Below are positions 43,373 to 52,223 of a DNA stretch of 54,361 nt, in pieces; position 1 is the first letter of the stretch, and the number at the start of each line of letters is the position of its first letter. The notes under the pieces were generated by a model, which ran no database searches, was not told where the DNA came from, and worked only from the letters and a program-made list of their open reading frames with translations. A program made the translations under genes and the position numbers. This DNA comes from Clostridiales bacterium. Its GTDB lineage: Bacteria > Bacillota > Clostridia > Lachnospirales > Lachnospiraceae. The stretch is taken from assembly GCA_021204025.1 (NCBI GenBank), contig JAJQAC010000045.1, forward strand, positions 1 through 54,361. Reading direction: 5' to 3'.

Positions 43373-44706
43373 AGTCTTTCCTCGTCGTACTCTACTTCAT
43401 TCTCTTCATCGTTTCTTTTCAGAATATACAGTCCCTGGATCACTTCAAACAGAAGAAAGGTACTGAGAACTGAGCTGCCCCCGTAACTGATCAGAGGCAG
43501 AGTCACACCGGTCGACGGGATAAAACGGATCACACCACCCACCGTCAGAAAAACCTGTACCATATACTCAATCCCCAGTCCAAAGGCAACCAGCTTATAA
43601 AACAAGGCCTCCATCCGGGATGCGATCATCATAAACTGTAAAAAACAGCCTGCACAAATCAGAATCAGGCAAACAGCAAAAATACCTCCCAGTTCCTCTG
43701 ATATGGCCGCAAAGATAAAATCTTTCTCCACTACAGGGATCTTATAAGGCATTCCCTGATACAGCCCCATACCAAACCAGCCACCTGTACCGATCGCAAA
43801 CAGAGACTGCGTGATCTGGTACCCACGATTATCAATATCCGACCACGGATCCATCCAGGCCAATACCCTTGTTCTTACATGAGAAAATAACAGATATGCC
43901 GCTGCCGAAGCTCCACAGCCGCTGAGGATCCCTCCCAGCAACAGCACTACGTCCGAAGTCGCGACAAAAAGCATTGCAATATAAGTGATAAAATAAATCA
44001 AAGCACTTCCCAGATCTCTGGAAAGCACCAGCACGATCACATGTGCCGCCGCCATTGCCGTCACAGCCGTTATACTTTTCCATCCCCGCGAACGATAGAA
44101 CATCGCCGCGACAAAAAATACAAATGATATCTTGACAAACTCTGATGGCTGAAACGCAATCCCTGCCACCGTAATCGAAAGCTGCGCCCCAAAGCTGTTA
44201 TTTCCCACCAGCCAGACCATAATCAGCAGAAGCAGTCCCGCTATTCCATAAAACCACGGAATCAACACAAGCTGCCATACATGGTTGATCAGCAGCGGAA
44301 CCAGTAATGTGGTAAACGCAGCTGCTGCCACAATAACAAACTGACGAATCGCCTTTTCCAGTGACAGCCGGCTCAGCACCAGGAAACCAATACACAAAAA
44401 CATACAGATATTATTCACCAGGATTCTCGAACCTCCGGGATAAAAAAGCCGGTTCAACCCGATAAATGCCGTAAACAAAATCAGTTGTGCCAGATACAGC
44501 ATCACCATACGGTCATCCCCTGTTTTCCAGTACAGGATCAGAAAGCCGAGCAGATGAAGCAGGAACATATCCACATTCTGATATCGGCAGATCTTCTTCT
44601 GCCGTTCCTCTTCCTGCAATCGAAAATAGCTGAAATTCCAAAAGGTATAAAATGCCATCAGTAAAATCATGACATATTTGGAAACTTCAATGATCACGTT
44701 AATCAT
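43369..44706 (-). CDS. FtsW/RodA/SpoVE family glycosyltransferase
   Basis: 445 residues, about twelve membrane helices. SEDS-family motifs: QPSEFVKISFVF, SRDLGSALIYF, and the C-terminal STGVTLPLISYGGSSVLSTF. It polymerises lipid II, paired with the following PBP. The long N-terminal part with extra helices is like RodA of actinobacteria and clostridia. Whether it serves division or elongation cannot be read; ZapA and RuvAB nearby do not decide. Confidence 0.92.
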   Translation of the reverse strand: MINVIIEVSKYVMILLMAFYTFWNFSYFRLQEEERQKKICRYQNVDMFLLHLLGFLILYWKTGDDRMVMLYLAQLILFTAFIGLNRLFYPGGSRILVNNICMFLCIGFLVLSRLSLEKAIRQFVIVAAAAFTTLLVPLLINHVWQLVLIPWFYGIAGLLLLIMVWLVGNNSFGAQLSITVAGIAFQPSEFVKISFVFFVAAMFYRSRGWKSITAVTAMAAAHVIVLVLSRDLGSALIYFITYIAMLFVATSDVVLLLGGILSGCGASAAAYLLFSHVRTRVLAWMDPWSDIDNRGYQITQSLFAIGTGGWFGMGLYQGMPYKIPVVEKDFIFAAISEELGGIFAVCLILICAGCFLQFMMIASRMEALFYKLVAFGLGIEYMVQVFLTVGGVIRFIPSTGVTLPLISYGGSSVLSTFLLFEVIQGLYILKRNDEENEVEYDEERL

Positions 44707-44728
44707 AATATCCCCAGTTCTCAGTGTT

Positions 44729-46930
44729 TTACTCTACGCCGCGCCTGAAATGCCCACGGGTAAACTCCCGGTCCGGATGACCTTCCTCCCTGCCATAAAG
44801 GAATCCTTCCTCATATGCCTGCAGGATCTCTTCCATCCTGGCCGGACTTTCCCAGGTAAACTGCAGGCGCAGCGAGCCTGGCGCAAGCCTTCTGACCAAC
44901 GACTCCTGCCCCAGAAGCGACAGGGGCGACGGATTATAGATCGTGTTATAACAGAAACGGCAATGATTGCGTACGGGAAAGATTCTTCCTGTACGGTCTT
45001 TCATCCGGAGAAGCCCGGGCTTCCGGTTACAGCCATTCCCTGTATTCTGCACACATTGAGCGGACACCATTACCGGAAAATATCCATAAGCAATCAATTC
45101 TTTACCCCGGCAGCCAAGAGATTCCAGTTCCCGGCTGTTAAGTTCCAGCGGAAGTGTCAACCGGGACGCTCCCTCCTGATATAAAAAATCCTCCGCCCGG
45201 TGATTCCACGCATAAAGATTGGCATCAAAGATCAACGGTTGATCCATACCCTGTTCTCTCAAAAAGTCCGGTTCCTCCAGAGAGCGGATCACAAAAGCGT
45301 CAAAACCAGCTCCCTTCAGTTCTTTCTGATGAATCCGAAAATAATCTCCTGCCTCTGTACGAAAAATCTGTGGCAGCATAAGCATACAGCACTTTCCTGC
45401 GCTGTGGCATGCTTTCACTGCATCCAGCCAGGACTCTGCCCCGATCTCACACGCGTCCAGGTAAACCTCCAACACCTCCCTGTGTCCGAGCACAGTATCC
45501 AGTCCCCGCAATTCTTCCAGAGAGACATGCAGACACGGCACAGATTCCTGCTCCTTGTTTCGTATCACGGTCTTTTTCAGGGATTCTTTTATCCCGGTCT
45601 CTGCTTCAGGAAGTACGGTTCTTCGGTATGGCTTTAACAACGCTTCCGTGATCGCGTCCATTCCCGCCCGCCGCAGCTCGTTCAATGCCTGAGTTGGCAG
45701 GAAGCAGGATCCTTTCCGGTCGCAGATCAGTCTTTCAAAATAGAACCGGGAATTTCCCGTCTTATTCAGCTGTCTGCGAATCTGTTCTTCTGACAACGGC
45801 TGGCTCCTTGCGCTCTGCACCACGCTTCCGGTCACCGTAACACTCACTGGTATTTCCGTCAGACAATACACCGTCAGAGTAAGGCGCACCGGTTCTCCCT
45901 CATAGACTGATACAGTCCCGACAAGCGGTATCTGCGTTTCTACATTCACATATTGCTGATCCAGGAAGTCAAACAGCTCCTGATCTCCCTCACGAAAGGA
46001 CGGCTTCTCCCGCAGCGCAATCATATCTCGTCCATTGTGTTTCCGATAATATCCCTGCGTCAATCCTCCGCGGTCAAAGAGTTTTAAAAGTTCCTCTTCA
46101 TCCTCCTTTTCCACATAATATCCGTCTTTTCCCTTTTCCAGATAACGATCCACATACTTGCGATAGATACGAACCACGCCGGCGGTATAACGCGGACTTT
46201 TCATCCGTCCCTCAATCTTAAGTGAGCACACTCCCGCCTCAAGAATATCCGGCAGAAGCTCCAGCGTACACAGGTCTTTCATACTCAGAAGATAACGGTT
46301 CTTTTTGTCTGCATTTTCCTCCCATTCATAAGGCAGGCGACAGGGCTGCGCACAGCGTCCGCGGTTCCCGCTTCGTCCGCCGATCAGACTGCTCATCAGA
46401 CACTGACCGGAATAACAATAGCATAATGCCCCATGCACAAAGCTTTCCACTTCGATATCCGCCTGGTCACGGATGCCGCGCAATTCCTCCAGGGAGAGTT
46501 CCCGCGCCGCCACGATCCGCGACGCGCCAAGCTCCTTTAACCGTTTGGCAAAATACGGACCCGTCACAGTCATCTGGGTGCTTACATGAAGCGGCAGGTC
46601 AGGGAAAAGCTCCCGAATCTGCATAAACGCCCCATAGTCCTGCACAAGAACCGCATCCACTCCCCGCTCATAATATGGCTTTAAGTACGCATACAACTCA
46701 TCCAGTTCTTTTTCTTTCATCAGCGTATTGACTGTCATATAGACCTTGCAGCCATACAGGTGTGCGTAATCCATCGCCTCCAGGAACTGATCCTCCTGAG
46801 GGTTGTCCGCATAGGCCCGCGCGCCAAAACGACTGCCTCCCATATACACTGCGTCCGCTCCCGCATTAATCGCCGCTTTCATACTTGCAACGGAACCAGC
46901 CGGCGCCAATATCTCCATCTGTGATCTCAC
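44729..46930 (-). CDS. U32 family peptidase
   Basis: 733 residues. N-terminal TIM-barrel-like part beginning with ILAPAGSVASMKAAINAGADAVY; the U32 signature ESFVHGALCYCYSGQCLMSS followed by GGRSGNRGRCAQPCRLPY holds the iron-sulfur cysteines. The C-terminal half includes DUF3656-type and CRFCYNTIYNPSPLSL segments. Relatives (RlhA, TrhP) hydroxylate RNA bases rather than cut protein; which applies here is open. GTG start at 46930 with GGAAGG five bases upstream. Ends 22 bases before the FtsW/RodA start and probably leads that transcript. Confidence 0.9.
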   Translation of the reverse strand: MRSQMEILAPAGSVASMKAAINAGADAVYMGGSRFGARAYADNPQEDQFLEAMDYAHLYGCKVYMTVNTLMKEKELDELYAYLKPYYERGVDAVLVQDYGAFMQIRELFPDLPLHVSTQMTVTGPYFAKRLKELGASRIVAARELSLEELRGIRDQADIEVESFVHGALCYCYSGQCLMSSLIGGRSGNRGRCAQPCRLPYEWEENADKKNRYLLSMKDLCTLELLPDILEAGVCSLKIEGRMKSPRYTAGVVRIYRKYVDRYLEKGKDGYYVEKEDEEELLKLFDRGGLTQGYYRKHNGRDMIALREKPSFREGDQELFDFLDQQYVNVETQIPLVGTVSVYEGEPVRLTLTVYCLTEIPVSVTVTGSVVQSARSQPLSEEQIRRQLNKTGNSRFYFERLICDRKGSCFLPTQALNELRRAGMDAITEALLKPYRRTVLPEAETGIKESLKKTVIRNKEQESVPCLHVSLEELRGLDTVLGHREVLEVYLDACEIGAESWLDAVKACHSAGKCCMLMLPQIFRTEAGDYFRIHQKELKGAGFDAFVIRSLEEPDFLREQGMDQPLIFDANLYAWNHRAEDFLYQEGASRLTLPLELNSRELESLGCRGKELIAYGYFPVMVSAQCVQNTGNGCNRKPGLLRMKDRTGRIFPVRNHCRFCYNTIYNPSPLSLLGQESLVRRLAPGSLRLQFTWESPARMEEILQAYEEGFLYGREEGHPDREFTRGHFRRGVE

Positions 46931-46960
46931 GTTATCCTTCCTGCCTCCATCGATGAATGA

Positions 46961-46983
46961 AAAAAGTCCCGCGTGCGGAACTC
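46961..46983 (-). terminator. Terminator of zapA
   Basis: AGTTCCGC and GCGGGACT pair and are followed by TTTTTT on the minus strand, separating zapA from the U32 gene. Confidence 0.75.
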
Positions 46984-47013
46984 TCTTTTCTGGAATTCTT
47001 TCATGTGAATACT

Positions 47014-47463
47014 TTAATGGGAACGCTTATTCCCTGCAGCGGCCGCCGCTGCCTGAAACGCTTTCCGCTGTTCCTCTCCGGCCTTAAACCCATCGAGACG
47101 CTTCTGCAGCTCGTTGACCCGGGTTTGCTCTTCCTCCAGTTGTTTCTGAAGATTTTCTAACTTCATCTGATTGGTGATCAGCTCATGTTTGAGGCTGTAG
47201 GTATCTTTTTCCAGTCTGGTTTTCTGATTTTCCAGTTCTTCCGCACGCTCCTGTTCTTTAAAATAATCATCCGCGATATTCAGTTCGATAAAAAGTGCCT
47301 GATATTCCGCGCTAAGCCGTCCGTAGCCTTTATTCTTTTTAATTTTTCCGATTTTATCACTCAGGTACGCGGCCACTTTCTGGAGGTACAGCTCATCCTC
47401 AAGGCCACTTACAGTGTATATTGTTCCATCTATCAAAACTTCTGTATAATTTTTCTGTCTCAT
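47014..47463 (-). CDS. zapA: Cell division protein ZapA
   Basis: 149 residues. The first 95 residues are the ZapA domain (VLIDGTIYTVSGLEDELYLQKVAAYLSDKI ... IADDYFKEQ), which bundles FtsZ filaments. A long coiled coil (about 70-130) extends it beyond the usual 90-100 residues, ending in an Ala-rich tail. Lies between ruvB and the U32 gene on the same strand. Confidence 0.88.
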   Translation of the reverse strand: MRQKNYTEVLIDGTIYTVSGLEDELYLQKVAAYLSDKIGKIKKNKGYGRLSAEYQALFIELNIADDYFKEQERAEELENQKTRLEKDTYSLKHELITNQMKLENLQKQLEEEQTRVNELQKRLDGFKAGEEQRKAFQAAAAAAGNKRSH

Positions 47464-47615
47464 CTCTGTCTACTCCCGGATATTATATCCAATCATCATT
47501 CTGCCCCGCCGCCCATCCTGTTGCGGACAGACCGAACCAATGTGATTATAGCAAAAATCACCACACACAACAAGCGGTTTTATCGATTTCCATTCACGCT
47601 CCGCTCCCTCATTAC

Positions 47616-48614
47616 TTATTGTGGTTTGGGAATATCCAGATGGCGATACGCGAGCTCCGTCGCGACGCGGCCGCGGGACGTCCGGTTAATAAACCCATTC
47701 ATGAGCAAATACGGCTCATATACATCTTCAAGCGTCCCGGCATCTTCTCCCAGAGCCGCGGCAAGAGTATCCAGACCCACAGGTCCGCCTCCAAACTTAT
47801 CAATCATCAGAAGCAGGATATTGCGATCATTATTATCCAGGCCTTCTTTATCTACGTCCAGAATATCGAGAGCAAAATCCACGACTTCTGTTGTAATTCT
47901 GCCGTCATATTTAACCTGCGCAAAATCCCGCACACGTTTCAGCAGACGGTTTGCCAGCCTGGGCGTCCCACGGGAACGTCTGGCGATTTCCAGCGCTCCC
48001 TCTGACTCAATCTCCACCCCCAGCACAGAAGCAGAGCGGTTTACAATCATCTTCAGTTCTTCGGGTGTATAAAACTCCAGCTTCTGCACGATTCCGAAAC
48101 GATCCCGCAGCGGCGCCGTAAGCAAACCGGCCCTTGTAGTCGCTCCGACCAGTGTAAAATGCGGCAGATCCAGGCGGATGGAACGGGCGGAAGCCTCTTT
48201 TCCCAGCATAATGTCAATCGCAAAATCCTCCATCGCCGGATACAGGACTTCCTCAACCTGACGGTTCAATCGGTGAATCTCGTCAACAAAAAGGACATCT
48301 CCTTCCTGAAGTCCATTGAGAATTGCGGCTATCTCCCCCGGTTTCTCAATGGCAGGACCGGACGTAACTTTCATATGTACGCCAAGTTCATTGGCAATGA
48401 TACCGGCAAGTGTTGTCTTGCCCAGTCCGGGAGGACCGTAAAAGAGAACATGATCCAGAGATTCCCCCCTGGCTTTTGCCGCGTCGATATAGATTTTTAA
48501 ATTCTGTTTGATCTTCTGCTGGCCGATATACTCAGACAGATACATCGGGCGCAGACCCGGCTCGATCTTTTCATCTTCCGCGGTTGCCTGTGTGGTTATG
48601 ATTCTGCGTTCCAT
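47616..48614 (-). CDS. ruvB: Holliday junction branch migration helicase RuvB
   Basis: 332 residues, AAA+ ATPase. Walker [10 protein letters not shown], Walker [10 protein letters not shown], sensor [10 protein letters not shown], arginine finger region PLRDRFGIV, and C-terminal winged helix. Drives branch migration with RuvA. Downstream of ruvA by 93 bases on the same strand. Confidence 0.97.
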   Translation of the reverse strand: MERRIITTQATAEDEKIEPGLRPMYLSEYIGQQKIKQNLKIYIDAAKARGESLDHVLFYGPPGLGKTTLAGIIANELGVHMKVTSGPAIEKPGEIAAILNGLQEGDVLFVDEIHRLNRQVEEVLYPAMEDFAIDIMLGKEASARSIRLDLPHFTLVGATTRAGLLTAPLRDRFGIVQKLEFYTPEELKMIVNRSASVLGVEIESEGALEIARRSRGTPRLANRLLKRVRDFAQVKYDGRITTEVVDFALDILDVDKEGLDNNDRNILLLMIDKFGGGPVGLDTLAAALGEDAGTLEDVYEPYLLMNGFINRTSRGRVATELAYRHLDIPKPQ

Positions 48615-48707
48615 GATTCATCTTCACTCCGTTTATCAATTTCAACTTACTCAACTTACAGAAAATCCATTTATGAACCGCCCGTCCCTGAGAGGAAAGA
48701 ATATCTT

Positions 48708-49337
48708 CTATAATGCCAGATATTTTAACGCTGTCTTTAATACAGATTCCGTAGTCATTTTCTCTGCCCCCTTGACCTCACGCACTGCTCTGGTCGCTTC
48801 GGATAATGAATATCCCAACGCAACCAGTGCTTCTATGGCTTCTCTCGCCGGGCTTCCCTGTGATCCGGCTGCGGTTGTTGTCTGTGCCGCGGTAGCCTTG
48901 CCACCGGATGGAAAAGCCTCCGGCAGGATCTCTTCTGCGCTGATGCGGTCTTTCAGATCGAGGATAATCCTCTTTGCGGTCTTAGGTCCGATCCCCGGGG
49001 CGCGGGAAATCGCTTTCACGTCCTCCGCGATAATAGCCAGACGCAGATCATCCGGCTGCAATACAGACAGAATCCCCATCGCTGCCTTCGGACCGACACC
49101 TGTCACAAGCAGAAGCAGTTCAAACATCCTGCGGTCCTGTCCTGTCAGAAATCCATATAATGTCATGTCGTCTTCACGAACCTGAAAAGAGGTGTAGAGT
49201 TTTACCTCAGAACCGATACGTGGCAGACGATCGAGGACGGATGCCGGAACCAGAATCTTCCATCCGATCCCCACCGTCTCCACTGTCACCGCAGTCTCTC
49301 CCACCTCTTCCAGTGAACCTCTGATATAGGAAAACAT
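48708..49337 (-). CDS. ruvA: Holliday junction branch migration protein RuvA
   Basis: 209 residues: N-terminal OB fold (MFSYIRGSLEEV ... YTSFQVREDDMTLYGF), two helix-hairpin-helix motifs (LLLVTGVGPKAAMGIL and ISRAPGIGPKTAKRIILDLKDRI), a Ser/Thr/Ala linker and domain III (AREAIEALVALGYSLSEA). Binds junctions and loads RuvB. The ATG at 49337 follows AAGGAG; longer frames upstream are not conserved. Confidence 0.96.
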   Translation of the reverse strand: MFSYIRGSLEEVGETAVTVETVGIGWKILVPASVLDRLPRIGSEVKLYTSFQVREDDMTLYGFLTGQDRRMFELLLLVTGVGPKAAMGILSVLQPDDLRLAIIAEDVKAISRAPGIGPKTAKRIILDLKDRISAEEILPEAFPSGGKATAAQTTTAAGSQGSPAREAIEALVALGYSLSEATRAVREVKGAEKMTTESVLKTALKYLAL

Positions 49338-49496
49338 CTCCACGCTCCTTTGTCTGTCCAATGTGTCAGGATTTATCTGCCACAAATCTCCCAAATCCGA
49401 TAATGATTGGGATTCTGATCTGACTATGAGCCTTTTTTCATCTCACATGTATCTCCCATGAAAGCATAAGTCTAAGATTTATGGCCGATATCCGGG

Positions 49497-49528
49497 ACGA
49501 GCCGGATATGCAGGCATATCCGGCTCGC
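49497..49528. terminator. Near-perfect palindromic hairpin upstream of ruvA
   Basis: CGAGCCGGATATGC is followed by its complement with two bases between, about 65 bases past the stop of the small acidic protein gene. No T tract; probable 3' end of that message. Confidence 0.5.
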
Positions 49529-49573
49529 TTCCATTCATTGTAACATATTCCGATTAACGGTGCAAGGGCAATT

Positions 49574-49587
49574 CGAACAAATATTCG
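49574..49587. promoter_or_regulatory. Possible LexA (SOS) box
   Basis: CGAACAAATATTCG matches the Gram-positive CGAAC-N4-GTTCG operator at all but one position. It lies 237 bases upstream of ruvA, but beyond the hairpin. Confidence 0.35.
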
Positions 49588-49590
49588 TTT

Positions 49591-49797
49591 TCAGGAGACC
49601 TTATTTGGTTTCTCCGGCGCAGGTTTTGTGAGGAAAGGATAGATTTCCTCATAATTCCCATATTCTGTCTCTGTCTGAGGCAAAGCAGGGATCAATCCGG
49701 TACAATCTGTCGCCGAGCAGATTTTCAGATCATCAAGATCTGATCCGTCATCCTCATACCATTCACCGTCTGTCAGTGTTTCTGATAAAACGTTCAT
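49591..49797 (-). CDS. Small acidic protein, unknown function
   Basis: 68 residues, strongly acidic at the N terminus (DGEWYEDDGSDLDDL), then CSATDCTGLIPALPQ and YEEIYPFLTKP. The ATG at 49797 has AGGAGG six bases upstream. No known domain. Its two cysteines (CSATDC) and the patterned acidic, Gly and Pro residues suggest a real conserved small protein, perhaps metal-binding or partner-dependent. Single gene, divergent from the nuclease gene. Confidence 0.6.
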   Translation of the reverse strand: MNVLSETLTDGEWYEDDGSDLDDLKICSATDCTGLIPALPQTETEYGNYEEIYPFLTKPAPEKPNKVS

Positions 49798-49997
49798 GTT
49801 TTTCCTCCTGCTATCATGTTTCATGATTCCTGTTTCTTACTGTCAGATACATCTTCCTGATTCTTTATCTGTGATACAGATACTCTTATTTTGGGACTGA
49901 CGATTATTTTTATACAGGAAGATCATGGGCAGAATCATTGACGACAGTGAAAAATCCATTTATAATCAAACCATCCATATATTTTAACGAGGTTTTT

Positions 49998-51098
49998 ATG
50001 ATCACAATCAGCAAACCGGTATCCATCCGCGAAACCTATCCTCTGGAGCGCCTCGGATCGCCGGATCATCTGCTTTTTTTTGATATTGAGACCACCGGAT
50101 TTTCCGGTGACAGTTCCCGGACTTACCTGATCGGAGGAGTCTGGAAAGCTCCGGATGGATGGCAGCTGATCCAGTGGTTTGCGGACCGGGAAGATTCCGA
50201 AGCGGAAATTCTGATCGCTTTTTTTCAGTTTCTCAGGAAATTCCGCACTCTCGTTCATTTTAACGGCGAAGGTTTTGATATTCCCTTTCTGCTGAAACGA
50301 TGCCGGCATCTGGGACTTGATTATGATTTCTCTGATGTGGAAAGTATTGACATTTACAAAAGGACTCGTCCTTACCGCCGACTACTTGGCATGGAAAACA
50401 TGAAGCAAAAATCGATCGAACAGTTTCTTGGTATCCAGCGGGACGACCAGTACAATGGCGGTCAGTTGATTGAAGTATATCATCAATATCTCGCAACGCG
50501 CAATCCTACACTTTATGATCTTTTAATTCTGCATAACGAAGACGATTTAAAAGGGATGCCGGAAATTCTGCCGATCTTAAACTACGCGGATTATTTCACC
50601 TGGCCGATTCGTTTCCAGAGCCAGGAAATCCTGACGCAGACAGGCATCGCCGATCATCCTGCTCCGTTTCTTGTTCTTTCTGCCAGTAGTGACGTCAGTG
50701 CCCCTGTACCGGTCAGATCCACTGTGCAGCCGGTTTGCTGTCACATCGATGGGAACCGCATCACCTTTGAGATTGAGTTATATCATGGTACCCTTAAGCA
50801 TTTCTTTGAGAACTACAGGGATTATTATTATCTGATCTACGAGGATATGGCTATCCATAAAAGCGTTGGCGAATTTGTCGCCAAAGAAGCGCGAAAAAAA
50901 GCAACCGCCAAGACCTGTTATATCAGGCAGGACGGCTGCTTTCTCCCCCAGTGGGAACCGCTCTGGGAACCGGTTATGAAAAAGGAACGGAGTGACAAAC
51001 TCAGTTATGCGCCCCTTGCCAATGTCTCCTTCTCAGAACCGGCGGTCTTTGAACGGTATGTCCGCCAGCTTTTAGACTGGCTTGGACTGAACCGCTGA
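49998..51098 (+). CDS. Ribonuclease H-like (YprB) 3'-5' exonuclease-type protein
   Basis: 366 residues. The N-terminal 200 residues form a DEDD exonuclease fold: LLFFDIETTGFSG (Asp, Glu), HFNGEGFDIPFL, and LILHNEDDLKGM (second Asp). This matches YprB and the RNase_H_2 group; the C-terminal 150 residues are not recognised. Nucleic-acid 3'-end processing is inferred from fold. The ATG at 49998 has an ACGAGG site. Confidence 0.85.
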   Translation: MITISKPVSIRETYPLERLGSPDHLLFFDIETTGFSGDSSRTYLIGGVWKAPDGWQLIQWFADREDSEAEILIAFFQFLRKFRTLVHFNGEGFDIPFLLKRCRHLGLDYDFSDVESIDIYKRTRPYRRLLGMENMKQKSIEQFLGIQRDDQYNGGQLIEVYHQYLATRNPTLYDLLILHNEDDLKGMPEILPILNYADYFTWPIRFQSQEILTQTGIADHPAPFLVLSASSDVSAPVPVRSTVQPVCCHIDGNRITFEIELYHGTLKHFFENYRDYYYLIYEDMAIHKSVGEFVAKEARKKATAKTCYIRQDGCFLPQWEPLWEPVMKKERSDKLSYAPLANVSFSEPAVFERYVRQLLDWLGLNR

Positions 51099-51112
51099 AA
51101 CGAGCAGGAGGC

Positions 51113-51225
51113 GGCCTTTTCACCTCTTACTTGCCGCGCGACGCCGGATGACCAGTGGACATCCGGCGCCAACCGAAGCAGAGTGTAGACCCAGATGCGA
51201 CATCTGCCGGTGATCTCAAAAGGTC
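51113..51225 (+). ncRNA. Candidate structured RNA, copy 2 (after yprB-like gene)
   Basis: 113 bases closing on GGCCTTTT/AAAAGGTC extended by CACC/GGTG. Inside, CGCCGGATG/CATCCGGCG (51142-51168) holds the nine-base loop ACCAGTGGA; the block 51167-51189 ends in CAGAGTGTAGA; a third stem CAGATG/CATCTG (51192-51206) has loop CGA. It is a neat three-way junction. It shares loop and block with the segment at 5641-5720. No known family recognised. Confidence 0.45.
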
Positions 51226-51266
51226 AAGATTATTCATGGATATTATTTTAACCAAAAAGCAATTTT

Positions 51267-52223
51267 TCAATATTTGGTTAACATATTAACCACTTCTTCT
51301 CTCTCTGGCATCACGCGGAGCGCTCCCTTTCTGGTCGTGATTAATGAAGCGGCGGCATTGGCAAACGCGAGCATGCCGCGTACCTTGTCCGGGTCGGGAT
51401 TCCGGATACCTTCGCTCAGGACAAAGTCCAGCATACATCCGCAGAAGGTATCGCCCGCTCCGGTCGTCTCGATTGTGTCGTCCCGCAGAAACGCTTTCCC
51501 GTCTACAACTTTCCCGTCAAAAAATGCCTTACTACCGTCCTTCCCCATCGTCGCGCAGACAAAGGGAATCGGATACTTTTCCAGAATGCGGTTTACTCCC
51601 TTTTCAATGTCGGTTTCTCCAGTCATGAACTCGATCTCATTGTCAGAGATCTTTAAGATATCGCACTGAGAGAGTCCGTACGCAATCTTTTCTTTTGCCG
51701 TATCCAGACTGTCCCATAAGGGCGGACGCAGGTTCGGATCAAAAGAACAGAGGACGCCCGCCGCCTTTGCTGTCTCGATCGCGTACCTCGTCGCCGCCTC
51801 CACTCCGGGCGCCGTCATCGAAAGTGTCCCATAGTGAAAGATTTTTGCCTCACGGATAAGGTCCGCATCCACCTCATCCGCCGTCAGCATCATATCCGCG
51901 CCGGGATTGCGGTAAAAGGAAAATGACCGGTCACCATCCGGTTTTGTGTGGACAAACGCCAGCGTCGTGTGTATCTGATCATCATACTTCACCGAATCGG
52001 TATTGATTCCCTGTTCCCGGACCGCGGCCGTCAGGATCTCTCCGAAGGAATCACGCCCTACTTTGCCGATAAAAGCAGTTTTACGCCCCAGCTTCTGCAG
52101 CATCGCCAGGACGTTGCACGGAGCGCCGCCCGGATTTGCCTCATAGAGACCATTCCCCTGACTACTCATCCCATTATACGTAAAATCAACCAGCAATTCT
52201 CCTAATGCTACTACATCCATCAT
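51267..52223 (-). CDS. PfkB-family carbohydrate kinase, fructokinase-like
   Basis: 318 residues. PfkB signatures: the NPGGAPCNVLAMLQKLG N-terminal glycine motif and DDTIETTGAGDTFCGCMLDF with the catalytic Asp (GAGD). The sequence resembles bacterial fructokinases (ScrK type), and the gene overlaps a sucrose-type GH13 gene, so fructose is the likely substrate; ribokinase activity is less likely. ATG 52223 with AAAGGAG eight bases upstream. Overlaps the GH13 end by 38 bases. Confidence 0.87.
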   Translation of the reverse strand: MMDVVALGELLVDFTYNGMSSQGNGLYEANPGGAPCNVLAMLQKLGRKTAFIGKVGRDSFGEILTAAVREQGINTDSVKYDDQIHTTLAFVHTKPDGDRSFSFYRNPGADMMLTADEVDADLIREAKIFHYGTLSMTAPGVEAATRYAIETAKAAGVLCSFDPNLRPPLWDSLDTAKEKIAYGLSQCDILKISDNEIEFMTGETDIEKGVNRILEKYPIPFVCATMGKDGSKAFFDGKVVDGKAFLRDDTIETTGAGDTFCGCMLDFVLSEGIRNPDPDKVRGMLAFANAAASLITTRKGALRVMPEREEVVNMLTKY

